Source: Pseudoruminococcus sp964385235
GTDB lineage: Bacteria > Bacillota > Clostridia > Oscillospirales > Acutalibacteraceae
NCBI GenBank assembly: GCA_964385235.1
Contig: CAYLOD010000017.1
Span: 1 to 26,651 of the forward strand
Reading direction: 5' to 3'
Length of the DNA: 26,651 nt
Shown: positions 1-6,729 of the stretch, in pieces
How positions within the stretch are numbered: the first letter of the stretch is position 1
Layout: every line of letters starts with the position of its first letter
Program-made: the position numbers and the translations under genes
Notes under the pieces: model-generated
What the model saw: the letters and a program-made list of their open reading frames with translations, nothing else
Database searches by the model: none
What the model was told of the DNA's origin: nothing

Positions 1-128
1 ACAGAAGAGCTAACAGAAGCTGGAAGCCGAATGTCGTCAGGGTCAAGGCTATAGTAAACGGCACACCTAAGAGAATATATGCCTGCACCCGCTGCCTGCG
101 TTCCGGAAAGGTAACAAGGGCTGTGTAA
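1..128 (+). CDS. rpmB: 50S ribosomal protein bL28, 3' part
   Basis: This is the C-terminal part of ribosomal protein bL28, a small structural protein of the large subunit. The reading frame with codons starting at position 3 reads RRANRSWKPNVVRVKAIV, then continues through NGTPKRIYACTRCLRSGKV to TRAV and a TAA at 126-128. The closing CTRCLRSGKVTRAV is the family's conserved C-terminus and keeps a CxxC pair. The start codon lies before the window, so about 20 N-terminal residues are missing. The gene appears monocistronic: a terminator-like hairpin follows at 215-260. I am confident because nearly every residue fits the bL28 pattern. Confidence 0.93.
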   Translation, partial: RRANRSWKPNVVRVKAIVNGTPKRIYACTRCLRSGKVTRAV

Positions 129-214
129 AATAAGTCTTATTTATGCCTGAAAGCGGATAAATTTAAGCTTTCGTCTTATTGGGACAGATATAGTTAAGGG
201 GCAAGCCCCTTATT

Positions 215-265
215 AAAAACGACCTTGTTGGAGTATTGATACTCTCGCATGGCCGTTTTTATTTT
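215..265 (+). terminator. Rho-independent terminator of rpmB
   Basis: The outer stem AAAAACG (215-221) pairs with CGTTTTT (254-260). CC/GG pairs follow inside it, and an inner GAGTA/TACTC hairpin (231-244) sits at the top. The outer right arm merges into a T-rich run (256-265). A second compact hairpin, AAGGGG-CAAG-CCCCTT, lies just upstream at 196-211. Confidence 0.7.
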
Positions 266-410
266 CGGCTCAATAGGAATACTGCTTTTAAAATTGCAGG
301 AAATTATACCTCGGGACTTTAATAATTGAACAATTGGAAAAAGGTGCTGTAATATTAAATACCGGGAGTTGCAATATTCCGACAAATTATAATTTATTAA
401 GCAAATTTAT

Positions 411-597
411 ATCAATTTAAAGCGGAAAGCACAACAGTTAAAAAGGGATATTCCCGCCAATATTTATTGCCCTGAAACATAAAGACACACCTGTTATAGC
501 AAAAATAATTGCGGCAGTTACAGTTTGCTGCGCATTATCACCTGTTGATTTAATACACGATTTCATGCCTGTGTTAGGATATTTGGCCGGTTGTTAA
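411..597 (+). pseudogene. Decayed DUF1232 / YkvA-family gene
   Basis: The sequence encodes a recognisable DUF1232 (YkvA-like) small membrane protein but cannot be translated as one. Codons from 414 read NLKRKAQQLKRDIPA. One extra base at about 459 then shifts the frame, and codons from 460 read IFIALKHKDTPVIAK, then IIAAVTVCCALSPVDLIHDF and MPVLGYL, up to TAA at 595-597. The family core is the ALSPxDLIPDFIPVLGYLDD type motif. Here the P after DLI is H, and the motif ends at GYL followed by AGC and a stop. The codon where ATG would be expected (411-413) is ATC. Loss of the start, a frameshift and an early end together indicate a pseudogene. It is too short and broken to appear as an open reading frame. 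The rest of 266-773 shows no other gene. Confidence 0.7.
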
Positions 598-715
598 GGG
601 AATATGGTTTAAAAATATAAATGGATCCTTATGTAATTGTAAAATCACATTAAAAGCCAAAGAACGGTCGGAGTCTGTCACGCCTTTAATGCCGGATTCC
701 GCGGTTGTTGTCAAC

Positions 716-744
716 TTGATTTTTGCAAATAAAAGTATTATTAT
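716..744 (+). promoter_or_regulatory. sigma-A promoter of proC
   Basis: TTGATT (716-721), a 17-bp spacer, and TATTAT (739-744). The predicted start, near 751, leaves a leader of about 23 nt holding the ribosome binding site CGGAGGG (761-767). Confidence 0.6.
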
Positions 745-773
745 AAGAAAAAATAAAATTCGGAGGGATTACT

Positions 774-1580
774 GTGAGTAATAAGAAAATCGCTTTTATC
801 GGCGCGGGAAACATGGCTACCGCCATTGTCGACGGAATGCTCAGGAATAAGGCAAAGGAGCCGTCGCTCATTTATGTCTACGATCTTGACCGCGCCAAGC
901 TTGAGCTTATGCGGAAAAAGAATATCAATATTTCCGCAAGCGCCTGCGAGGCGGTCGAAAACAGCGACATTACCGTTCTTGCCGTTAAGCCGCAAAATTA
1001 CGAGGAGGTTCTTACGGGTATCAAGGGCGTTGTTACTGACGAAAAAATATTTGTATCTATCGCCGCGGGTATTTCCACAGACTATGTACGGCGGACTCTC
1101 GAAACAGACTGCCCTGTAGTGCGCGTTATGCCGAACACTCCGCTTTTGCTCGGATACGGAGCAACAGCTATGTGCCGGCCCGATAATATTTCCGACGGGG
1201 ATTTTGACGAGATTTACAATATGTTCGCGCTGAGCGGCGAGGTCTGCCTTTTCCCCGAAAGCAAGATGAACGAAGTCATCTCAATTAACGGGAGCAGTCC
1301 CGCGTATTTTTATCTTTTTGCTTTGGCTATGAGGGAATATGCCGAGGAGACGGGCTTTGACGGCGATACCGCGCTGAAGCTTATAGCTAAAACTCTCGAG
1401 GGCAGCGCGCACATGATAACCGAGAGCGGCGATTCCTTGGAAACATTGATACAAAAGGTATCGTCAAAGGGCGGTACGACTGTCGCGGCTCTTGACGTTA
1501 TGAAAGCAAAGGGAGTAAAAGAGGCTATTAAGGAGGGCATGGCCGCCTGTACAAAGCGCGCCGAGGAACTGGGAAAATAA
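774..1580 (+). CDS. proC: Pyrroline-5-carboxylate reductase
   Basis: This enzyme catalyses the last step of proline synthesis, the NAD(P)H-dependent reduction of 1-pyrroline-5-carboxylate to L-proline in the cytoplasm. The 268-residue length is normal for ProC. The N-terminal Rossmann motif reads IAFIGAGNMATAIVDGML (about residues 6-23), VVRVMPNTP lies in the middle, and the helical C-terminal dimerisation domain carries the family's GGTT motif in SSKGGTTVAALDVM. Translation starts at a GTG seven bases after CGGAGGG; the start is supported because the Rossmann strand follows directly. It has its own promoter at 716-744. The SpoIIM-family gene begins 69 nt downstream, behind a striking inverted repeat, so the two may share a transcript. 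No oddities in the protein. Confidence 0.96.
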   Translation: MSNKKIAFIGAGNMATAIVDGMLRNKAKEPSLIYVYDLDRAKLELMRKKNINISASACEAVENSDITVLAVKPQNYEEVLTGIKGVVTDEKIFVSIAAGISTDYVRRTLETDCPVVRVMPNTPLLLGYGATAMCRPDNISDGDFDEIYNMFALSGEVCLFPESKMNEVISINGSSPAYFYLFALAMREYAEETGFDGDTALKLIAKTLEGSAHMITESGDSLETLIQKVSSKGGTTVAALDVMKAKGVKEAIKEGMAACTKRAEELGK

Positions 1581-1600
1581 ATTATCATAATTTTTATCAG

Positions 1601-1657
1601 CCTTTCATATTCTTTATAAGACGTAAAACTTACGGGGGAGCTAAAGAATATGAAAGG
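1601..1657. repeat. Perfect 16-bp inverted repeat over the spoIIM-like start codon
   Basis: CCTTTCATATTCTTTA (1601-1616) is the exact reverse complement of TAAAGAATATGAAAGG (1642-1657). The 25-nt spacer contains a smaller hairpin, CGTAA-AAC-TTACG (1622-1634), followed by the ribosome binding site GGGGGAG (1634-1640). The ATG of the next gene (1650-1652) lies inside the right arm. In RNA the start codon would be paired while the ribosome binding site is in the loop; as DNA it could be a large operator. Confidence 0.85.
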
Positions 1658-2300
1658 TATAATTTTTACAAAGCCGAACTTTTTGAAAAACAACTTTAAA
1701 AAAGGAAAATTTTCCTTTGATATACGAAAAAATGCCATGTCGCTCCTGTTGTGTCTTTTTCTTATTGTCGGGGTGATACTCGGAGTCATATGCGCGCGAA
1801 ACGGGGACAAGTCCCTAATCGAAAAGCTTGACTTCCTTTTCGTAACAAACTTTGAGAATAAAAAAAGCATGGACGCCTTTTCGCTTTTTTCGGCAAGCTT
1901 TTCGTCGGGATTCCTGTTCCTTCTTACGATATTTTTACTCGGCATTTCCGCGTGGGGATTTTTATTTCTGCCTGCCGTTCCTCTTTTCAAGGGTTTCGGC
2001 TTCGGACTTTCAACGGGTTATATGTATGGCGCCTATGGCTTTTCGGGAGTATTTTATAATTTGCTGATAATTTTACCGGGGGCGTTTTTATCCGCGCTTG
2101 TTATAATTGTGATTTCTAAGGACAGCTTCCGCTTTTCATGGGATATTATGACCTCTCTGCGAGGGATTAAGCCGGATATTTGTAACGAGTTTAAGCTGTA
2201 TACGGTCAGGATATTTTGGGGATTGCTGATACTCGCGGTATCGTCGCTTATTGATATGCTGCTTTCGCTGGTTTTCTCGGGGTTGTTTTCGTTTTCCTAA
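1650..2300 (+). CDS. spoIIM: SpoIIM-family integral membrane protein
   Basis: This is a 216-residue multi-pass membrane protein of the SpoIIM (DUF95) family. In sporulating Firmicutes SpoIIM is part of the SpoIID-SpoIIM-SpoIIP machine that remodels septal peptidoglycan during engulfment. Hydrophobic segments are visible near residues 29-48, 83-105, 120-145 and 185-210. The stretch LPAVPLFKGFGFGLSTGYMY (about 108-127) matches the family's central motif, in which a proline-rich turn is followed by FKGxGxGL. The N-terminal 28 residues are basic and cytosolic. The start is the ATG 9 nt after GGGGGAG, and this start codon lies within a perfect inverted repeat (1601-1657). The same gene family also occurs in non-sporulators, so the engulfment role is inferred from family and not shown by neighbours. 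Confidence 0.82.
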   Translation: MKGIIFTKPNFLKNNFKKGKFSFDIRKNAMSLLLCLFLIVGVILGVICARNGDKSLIEKLDFLFVTNFENKKSMDAFSLFSASFSSGFLFLLTIFLLGISAWGFLFLPAVPLFKGFGFGLSTGYMYGAYGFSGVFYNLLIILPGAFLSALVIIVISKDSFRFSWDIMTSLRGIKPDICNEFKLYTVRIFWGLLILAVSSLIDMLLSLVFSGLFSFS

Positions 2301-2311
2301 AGTGATATAAT
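2283..2311 (+). promoter_or_regulatory. sigma-A promoter overlapping the spoIIM stop
   Basis: TTGTTT (2283-2288), a 17-bp spacer and TATAAT (2306-2311), with an extended -10 TGA directly before it. The -35 box lies inside the last codons of the SpoIIM-family gene, so the following membrane protein can be transcribed independently. Confidence 0.6.
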
Positions 2312-2378
2312 ATCTATGCAGAATAAACGACAGGGCTTTTTCGGCATAAGCTAATCATATTTAGGGGAAAATTTAATA

Positions 2379-3296
2379 ATGGCAGCTTCAAATAATAACA
2401 GCAGGGACAGATCGCTTGCTAACTTTTTTTCAAATGTCTTGAGTAAAAACCTGAAAACATTGTTTCTGGCAAATCTTTTGTTTGATATTCCGCTTGTGAT
2501 TTCGGCAGGGATAATCGGTTTAATTACATATTTTTCAGGCGGCATTTATTTTTTTGTTGTCGCCTTGATTATTCCGTTAACGGCGCCTTTTACAGCGGGC
2601 TTATTTTATATAGTCAGGAATATAGTCCGCGGCAATGAAGTCAGGGTTGCCCGTGATTTTAAAAGGGGTATTAAGGACAACGCGTTTCAGTTCTTTATTC
2701 AGGGGATAGTCAACTATTTTGTATTTTCGGGATTTTATATTACGTTTGAATTTTACCGAAATGATTTATCAAATCCGGTAATAATTACGGCGTTAGTCAT
2801 GAGCATTATAGTGGCTTTAATATATTTGTTTATGACGTTCAATATGGGTATGATGACTGTTACCGTTGAGCTGAAATCGGTAAATATTTATAAAAACGCG
2901 CTGCTTTTATCCTTTATCGCTATAGCTCAAAACGGAAAAACTCTCCTCGCGCTCCTGTTTATCGGTGCGTTAATGTTTTTGCTTTTTATTATGATTGGCA
3001 ATATGCTCGCAATAACTTGTGTCTTTGCCGTGCTTATACTTTTGATTTTGCCCGCGCTGGTTACACTTATAATCGGGTACAATTCCTATTTCTCGGTAAA
3101 TGACTTTATAATCAACTCCAAATCAAATAAGGACAAGCAGAATGCGGACAAGCCAAAGGAAAAGGTGCTTCCTCAGCTTTCCAGAGAGGAGCTTATAGAA
3201 TACTCGGAGGGCGATCCTGACGAATACATATACATTGACGGAAAAATGGTAAAGCGTTCAACAGTCCGGAAAATGCTTGAAAAGCTTGAAAACTGA
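2379..3296 (+). CDS. Polytopic membrane protein, YesL/DUF624-like
   Basis: This is a 305-residue membrane protein with about six hydrophobic segments, near residues 30-55, 58-80, 108-125, 135-158, 170-190 and 200-235. A charged cytosolic C-terminal tail (about 240-305) is rich in Lys, Glu and Asp. The stretch PLTAPFTAGLFYIVRNIVRG followed by a basic loop (DFKRGIKDNAFQ) resembles the opening half of DUF624 (YesL) proteins, whose function is poorly known. The tail is longer than in typical YesL proteins of about 210 residues. The start is the ATG after AGGGGAAAA; a promoter lies at 2283-2311. There is no enzyme motif, and I make no functional claim beyond the fold resemblance. Confidence 0.6.
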   Translation: MAASNNNSRDRSLANFFSNVLSKNLKTLFLANLLFDIPLVISAGIIGLITYFSGGIYFFVVALIIPLTAPFTAGLFYIVRNIVRGNEVRVARDFKRGIKDNAFQFFIQGIVNYFVFSGFYITFEFYRNDLSNPVIITALVMSIIVALIYLFMTFNMGMMTVTVELKSVNIYKNALLLSFIAIAQNGKTLLALLFIGALMFLLFIMIGNMLAITCVFAVLILLILPALVTLIIGYNSYFSVNDFIINSKSNKDKQNADKPKEKVLPQLSREELIEYSEGDPDEYIYIDGKMVKRSTVRKMLEKLEN

Positions 3297-3418
3297 TAAA
3301 CAGGCGGTGCAGAGCCCTTATTGGATAGGTGTTATGCACAATAAATTTTGTTTTGTTTAGCATATATTGGGTATGTAACCATTCTTTTTCCAAAAACGTG
3401 TTTTTTTGCGTTTATCAT

Positions 3419-3447
3419 TTGACAATTTGGGATAAAATAGATATAAT
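3419..3447 (+). promoter_or_regulatory. Strong sigma-A promoter of the Lys/Ala-rich protein gene
   Basis: Consensus TTGACA (3419-3424), exactly 17 bp, then consensus TATAAT (3442-3447). Both hexamers match perfectly, which predicts high expression. The leader to the ATG at 3495 is about 42 nt. Confidence 0.8.
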
Positions 3448-3494
3448 ATGCTTATAAAACATAGGTTATTAAAATGAAAAGGAGAAAATTGTAT

Positions 3495-3845
3495 ATGGCT
3501 ACTACAAAGAAAACTTCCGCTAAGGAAACAGTTAAGAAAACGACTGCAAAGGCGGCGGAGAAAGAAACAAAGGCAACAGCTGCTGCGGCAGTCAAAGAAA
3601 CCGGAGCTGAAAAGAAAGCTCCCGCGGCGAAGAAACAGTCAAGCGCTATTAAGGTTTCCTTAAACATTCAGTACGCGGGCGGCAACTACAGCGATAAGGA
3701 AATCGTTGACGCGATCAAGGCTGCTTATAAGGCGGAGGGCAATGAAGATCCCATCAAGACACTTGATATTTATGTTCAGCCCGAAAACGGCGTTGCTTAC
3801 TATGTTGTTAACGGCATTGGCGGCGACAAGAAGATCGTTCTCTGA
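3495..3845 (+). CDS. Small Lys/Ala-rich protein with DUF6465-like C-terminus
   Basis: This is a 116-residue protein in two parts. Residues 1-50 are a low-complexity run of Lys, Ala, Thr and Glu (MATTKKTSAKETVKKTTAKA at the start, later EKKAPAAKKQ), like histone-H1 or HU-type tails. Residues 52-116 form a compact domain starting SAIKVSLNIQYAGGNYSDKE and ending with GVAYYVVNGIGGDKKIVL. This domain resembles the small DUF6465 family found in Clostridia, for which I know no function. An in-frame upstream ATG at 3474 would add seven residues, but the ribosome binding site AAAGGAG (3478-3484) lies downstream of it, so 3495 is chosen. A consensus promoter and a good terminator flank it, making it a single-gene, probably highly expressed unit. 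DNA or RNA binding is only an inference from the tail. Confidence 0.72.
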   Translation: MATTKKTSAKETVKKTTAKAAEKETKATAAAAVKETGAEKKAPAAKKQSSAIKVSLNIQYAGGNYSDKEIVDAIKAAYKAEGNEDPIKTLDIYVQPENGVAYYVVNGIGGDKKIVL

Positions 3846-3879
3846 TTTTAAATCTCTACCGAGGGTTTCTTTATTTCAT

Positions 3880-3920
3880 AAAACAGGCGCTGCATTTAAA
3901 CGCGGCGTCTGTTTTATTTT
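3880..3920 (+). terminator. Rho-independent terminator
   Basis: A 14-bp stem: 3880-3893 (AAAACAGGCGCTGC) against 3902-3915 (GCGGCGTCTGTTTT) with two G-T pairs and an 8-nt loop. The right arm runs into TTTTATTTT (3912-3920). It closes the 3495-3845 transcript. Confidence 0.85.
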
Positions 3921-4134
3921 ACATGATAATATTTTTCCGACATATAGACGCGGAAATAAGCCGCCTGCCGCTGTTCGGCGTTAAAGGCGCAGAGCGAGTA
4001 ATCATACTTACATTACACCGTCAGCTTGAGGCGAGGGCGTCATCTTGACTTGGTTATATCTTATATTGACAGGACAAGATTCTTAATTGAACGGCTGTTT
4101 TTACATTTAAGCCTTTATTTATTATACTATAACA
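3921..4134. other. Intergenic stretch, nothing recognised
   Basis: Between the terminator at 3880-3920 and the ectB promoter I find no supported gene, RNA or repeat. TTGACT and TTGACA hexamers occur near 4044 and 4067, but neither has a -10 at proper spacing. Confidence 0.5.
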
Positions 4135-4163
4135 TTGACAAAGTCAGGAATAAGGGATAAAAT
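4135..4163 (+). promoter_or_regulatory. sigma-A promoter of the ectB-like gene
   Basis: TTGACA (4135-4140), a 17-bp spacer and TAAAAT (4158-4163). Transcription would start near 4170. That leaves only about 11 nt before the ATG at 4181 but about 74 nt before the alternative TTG at 4244. Confidence 0.75.
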
Positions 4164-4180
4164 TTATCTTGTGAGTTCAA

Positions 4181-5506
4181 ATGAACTTAAACGCAAAACG
4201 CGCGTATAATGACCTTACAGGTCGGGGAAGGGGTATAAATACTTTGAATACCGAAATTTTTGAAAATTATGAATCGAATGTGCGTTCATATTGCAGAAGA
4301 TTTCCTGCTGTTTTCCAAAAATCCAAGGGCTCGTTTATGTATGATGAAAACGGAGAAAGATATATAGATTTCTTTTGCGGAGCGGGCGCGGTAAACTACG
4401 GTCATAATAATGATTATATCAAGCCGAAGCTTATCGAATATATCGAAAGCGACGGTGTCATGCACGCTCTCGATATGTATACCACTCCAAAAGCGGAGCT
4501 TATATCCTTTATGGAGGAAAAAGTTCTGAAGCCGAGAGGACTTGATTTTAAAATATTGTTTCCCGGTCCTACAGGCACAAACGCTGTCGAGGCGGCGTTG
4601 AAGCTTGCCCGCAAGGCTACGGGCAGAAGCAACGTATTTTCCCTTATGGGCTGCTTCCATGGTATGACGCTCGGCGCGCTTTCGCTTACTACCGATTCGA
4701 GCGCGAGAAAGGGAGCGGGCGTTGAGCTGCACGACGTCACACACATTCCCGCTCCATATATGTACCCCGGGCTTGATACGATTAAATATATGCAAAACTT
4801 GATTAACGACGACCATTCCGGCGTGGAGAAGCCCGCGGCTCTTGTGATTGAAACTGTGCAGGCGGAGGGCGGCATTCATGTCTTAGACGTTGAATGGCTC
4901 AAAGCCGCGAGAAAGTTCTGCGATGATTACGATATTGTCCTGATAGTTGATGATATTCAGGTCGGCTGCGCGAGAACGGGAACATATTTTTCGTTCGAGC
5001 GCGCGGGCATAGTTCCCGATATTGTAGTTCTGTCAAAGTCTATAGGCGGCTATGGGCTGCCGCTTGCTCTGACGCTTGTAAAACCCGAGCTCGACTGTTT
5101 TGCTCCCGGTGAGCATAACGGTACGTTCAGAGGCAATCAGCTTTCGTTTGTCGCGGCGAAGGCAGGACTTGAATATATGCTCGGCAACAACGTAGAACGT
5201 CAGGTTCAGGATAAGGCGAAAATCGTCAGGGACTTTGCCGAGAGGGAGATCCTCACGCTCGACAGCCGCATCAAGCTGCGCGGAATAGGTCTTATATGGG
5301 GATTTGACTGTGCGGAGATACCGTGTGTTGACTTCGGCGAAAGGGTAACAAAAAAAGCGTTTGAGCATAAGCTGATAATCGAGCTCGCGGGCAGAAACAA
5401 CGCGGTCGTCAAGCTCATGCCGCCTCTTGTTATTGACGAGGAAACGCTTATTGAGGGACTTAATGTGCTCAAGCAGTCATTTGCGGAGTGCCTTAGCGAG
5501 CTGTGA
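4181..5506 (+). CDS. ectB: EctB-type diaminobutyrate:2-oxoglutarate aminotransferase (orphan)
   Basis: This is a class III (fold type I) PLP aminotransferase closely matching EctB, which makes L-2,4-diaminobutyrate from aspartate semialdehyde and glutamate. Seen motifs are ESNVRSYCRRFPAVF near the N-terminus, FFCGAGAVNYGHNN, PGPTGTNAVEAALKLARKAT, CFHGMTLGAL, the PLP aspartate motif IVDDIQVGCARTG and the Schiff-base lysine in LSKSIGGYGLP (Lys286 in this numbering). Substrate specificity is taken from sequence resemblance, and other omega-amino donors are possible. No ectA or ectC lies nearby, so ectoine synthesis is not supported here; diaminobutyrate for another pathway is an open option. The coordinates use the ATG at 4181, but promoter, ribosome binding site and family length favour the TTG at 4244. 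It is transcribed alone from 4135-4163. Confidence 0.85.
   Translation: MNLNAKRAYNDLTGRGRGINTLNTEIFENYESNVRSYCRRFPAVFQKSKGSFMYDENGERYIDFFCGAGAVNYGHNNDYIKPKLIEYIESDGVMHALDMYTTPKAELISFMEEKVLKPRGLDFKILFPGPTGTNAVEAALKLARKATGRSNVFSLMGCFHGMTLGALSLTTDSSARKGAGVELHDVTHIPAPYMYPGLDTIKYMQNLINDDHSGVEKPAALVIETVQAEGGIHVLDVEWLKAARKFCDDYDIVLIVDDIQVGCARTGTYFSFERAGIVPDIVVLSKSIGGYGLPLALTLVKPELDCFAPGEHNGTFRGNQLSFVAAKAGLEYMLGNNVERQVQDKAKIVRDFAEREILTLDSRIKLRGIGLIWGFDCAEIPCVDFGERVTKKAFEHKLIIELAGRNNAVVKLMPPLVIDEETLIEGLNVLKQSFAECLSEL
4227..4246 (+). promoter_or_regulatory. Alternative ribosome binding site and TTG start for ectB
   Basis: GAAGGGG (4227-4233) precedes an in-frame TTG (4244-4246) by 10 nt. Starting here gives MNTEIFENYESNVRSY, which matches the usual EctB N-terminus, and a 420-residue protein. 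The ATG at 4181 has no Shine-Dalgarno within reach. Confidence 0.5.
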
Positions 5507-5545
5507 TAAATTTACATATAATTTTCAGATTTTTTTGGAAAAAGC

Positions 5546-5574
5546 TTTATATTTTTCAAGGACTATTGTATAAT
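5546..5574 (+). promoter_or_regulatory. Promoter of fba
   Basis: Consensus TATAAT at 5569-5574 with a weaker TTTATA at 5546-5551, spacing 17. It lies 52 nt before the aldolase start at 5627. Confidence 0.5.
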
Positions 5575-5626
5575 TATTTTATAGTGCAGCATGCACAATG
5601 TCAAAATAATATGGAGTGTGATAAAA

Positions 5627-6493
5627 ATGCCATTAGTAAACGCAAAAGAAATGCTTACAAAGGCAAAGGCGGGTCACTATGCTGTCGGTCAGTTCAACAT
5701 CAACAATCTTGAGTGGACAAAGGCTATCCTCCTGACTGCTCAGGAGCTTAATTCTCCCGTAATCCTCGGCGTATCAGAGGGCGCCGGGAAGTATATGTGC
5801 GGCTACAAGACGGTAGTCGGCATGGTTAAAGGTATGCTCGAGGAGCTCGGCATTACTGTTCCTGTCGCGCTTCACCTTGACCACGGCAGCTACGAGGGCG
5901 CCTTGAAGTGCATCGAGGCGGGCTTCAGCTCTGTTATGTTCGACGGCTCTCACTATCCGATCGAGGAAAATATTGAAAAGACAAAGGCACTCGTTAAGAT
6001 CTGCAATGAAAAGAATCTCAGCCTTGAGGCAGAGGTCGGAGCAATAGGCGGTGAGGAAGACGGCGTTATCGGCGCGGGCGAATGCGCGGATCCGAATGAA
6101 TGCAAGCAGATCGCAGACCTCGGAGTAACAATGCTTGCGGCGGGTATCGGCAACATTCACGGAAAGTATCCCGAAAACTGGGCGGGCCTCAGCTTTGAAA
6201 CTCTCGATGCGGTTCAGCAGCTCACGGGTGATATGCCCCTTGTTCTTCACGGCGGCACAGGTATCCCTGAGGATATGATAAAGAAGGCTATAGCTCTCGG
6301 TGTTTCAAAGATCAACGTAAACACTGAGTGCCAGCTTGCTTTCGCGGACGCCACAAGAAAGTATATCGAAGCGGGCAAGGATCTTCAGGGCAAGGGCTTC
6401 GATCCGAGAAAGCTCCTCGCTCCCGGCTTTGAGGCTATCAAGGCGACCGTTAAGGGAAAAATGGAACTCTTTGGTTCGGTAGGCAAAGCCTGA
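5627..6493 (+). CDS. fba: Class II fructose-1,6-bisphosphate aldolase
   Basis: This zinc-dependent aldolase interconverts fructose 1,6-bisphosphate with dihydroxyacetone phosphate and glyceraldehyde 3-phosphate in glycolysis and gluconeogenesis. The 288-residue TIM-barrel protein shows the class II signature HLDHGSYEGALKCIEAGFSS, with catalytic Asp85 and zinc ligand His86, then EAEVGAIGGEEDG, the zinc-binding GNIHGKYP and VLHGGTGIPED, and the phosphate-binding INVNTECQLAF. The start is the ATG preceded by GGAG (5613-5616), giving MPLVNAKEML, the normal N-terminus. An in-frame ATG at 5591 would prepend 12 atypical residues and has no good ribosome binding site. It is monocistronic, with a strong hairpin following at 6544-6578. 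Confidence 0.96.
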   Translation: MPLVNAKEMLTKAKAGHYAVGQFNINNLEWTKAILLTAQELNSPVILGVSEGAGKYMCGYKTVVGMVKGMLEELGITVPVALHLDHGSYEGALKCIEAGFSSVMFDGSHYPIEENIEKTKALVKICNEKNLSLEAEVGAIGGEEDGVIGAGECADPNECKQIADLGVTMLAAGIGNIHGKYPENWAGLSFETLDAVQQLTGDMPLVLHGGTGIPEDMIKKAIALGVSKINVNTECQLAFADATRKYIEAGKDLQGKGFDPRKLLAPGFEAIKATVKGKMELFGSVGKA

Positions 6494-6543
6494 TTTAAGT
6501 TTTTTGCCTGCCTGATGGCAGAAAACGTTTAACAAAAATCATA

Positions 6544-6578
6544 AATTAATCCCCCGTTTCTAAAGCGGGGGATTAATT
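6544..6578. terminator. Perfect 13-bp hairpin after fba
   Basis: AATTAATCCCCCG (6544-6556) and CGGGGGATTAATT (6566-6578) are perfect complements around a 9-nt loop. The right arm ends in only two T residues before GCG, so it is a strong hairpin with a poor U-tract. It marks the border between the housekeeping block and the A-rich accessory DNA. Confidence 0.6.
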
Positions 6579-6661
6579 GCGTATTATGTCAATTTAGTTT
6601 TGTCATAAATCTGCAATCTAATCAAAGCCCGATATATGATGTTACACAAAAAGGTGAGAAA

Positions 6662-6729
6662 ATGGAAAATGTTGAAAGATTATAAGAGAAATTGATAGTA
6701 TAGAAAAAACGAAGAACGGGGGGAAATTT
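6662..6729 (+). pseudogene. Broken short gene start before the 6730 gene
   Basis: A ribosome-binding-site-like AAAGGTGAG (6650-6658) precedes ATG at 6662, which reads MENVERL then stops at 6683-6685. A shift of one frame after ENVER continues as IIREIDSIEKTKNGGK directly into the ATG at 6730. The reading suggests a frameshifted gene, or a lost N-terminus of the next one. The evidence is thin because the stretch is short. Confidence 0.3.

Noticed and set aside
194..385. 63-codon minus-strand frame after rpmB
   Set aside because: It covers the terminator hairpin and reads as non-conserved sequence without a ribosome binding site.
1310..1990. 226-codon minus-strand open frame across proC and the SpoIIM-family gene
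   Set aside because: It lies opposite two well-supported genes, its product is a low-complexity basic/hydrophobic mix with no family pattern, and it has no ribosome binding site.
4044..4075. Extra promoters from TTGACT and TTGACA hexamers
   Set aside because: No acceptable -10 hexamer at 16-18 bp from either.
4286..4879. Long minus-strand frames (197 and 153 codons) opposite ectB
   Set aside because: Both are antisense to conserved EctB motifs, which explains their length; neither product resembles a protein family.
5591..5626. Upstream ATG of fba adding 12 residues
   Set aside because: No ribosome binding site before it; GGAG at 5613-5616 serves the ATG at 5627, which gives the usual aldolase N-terminus.
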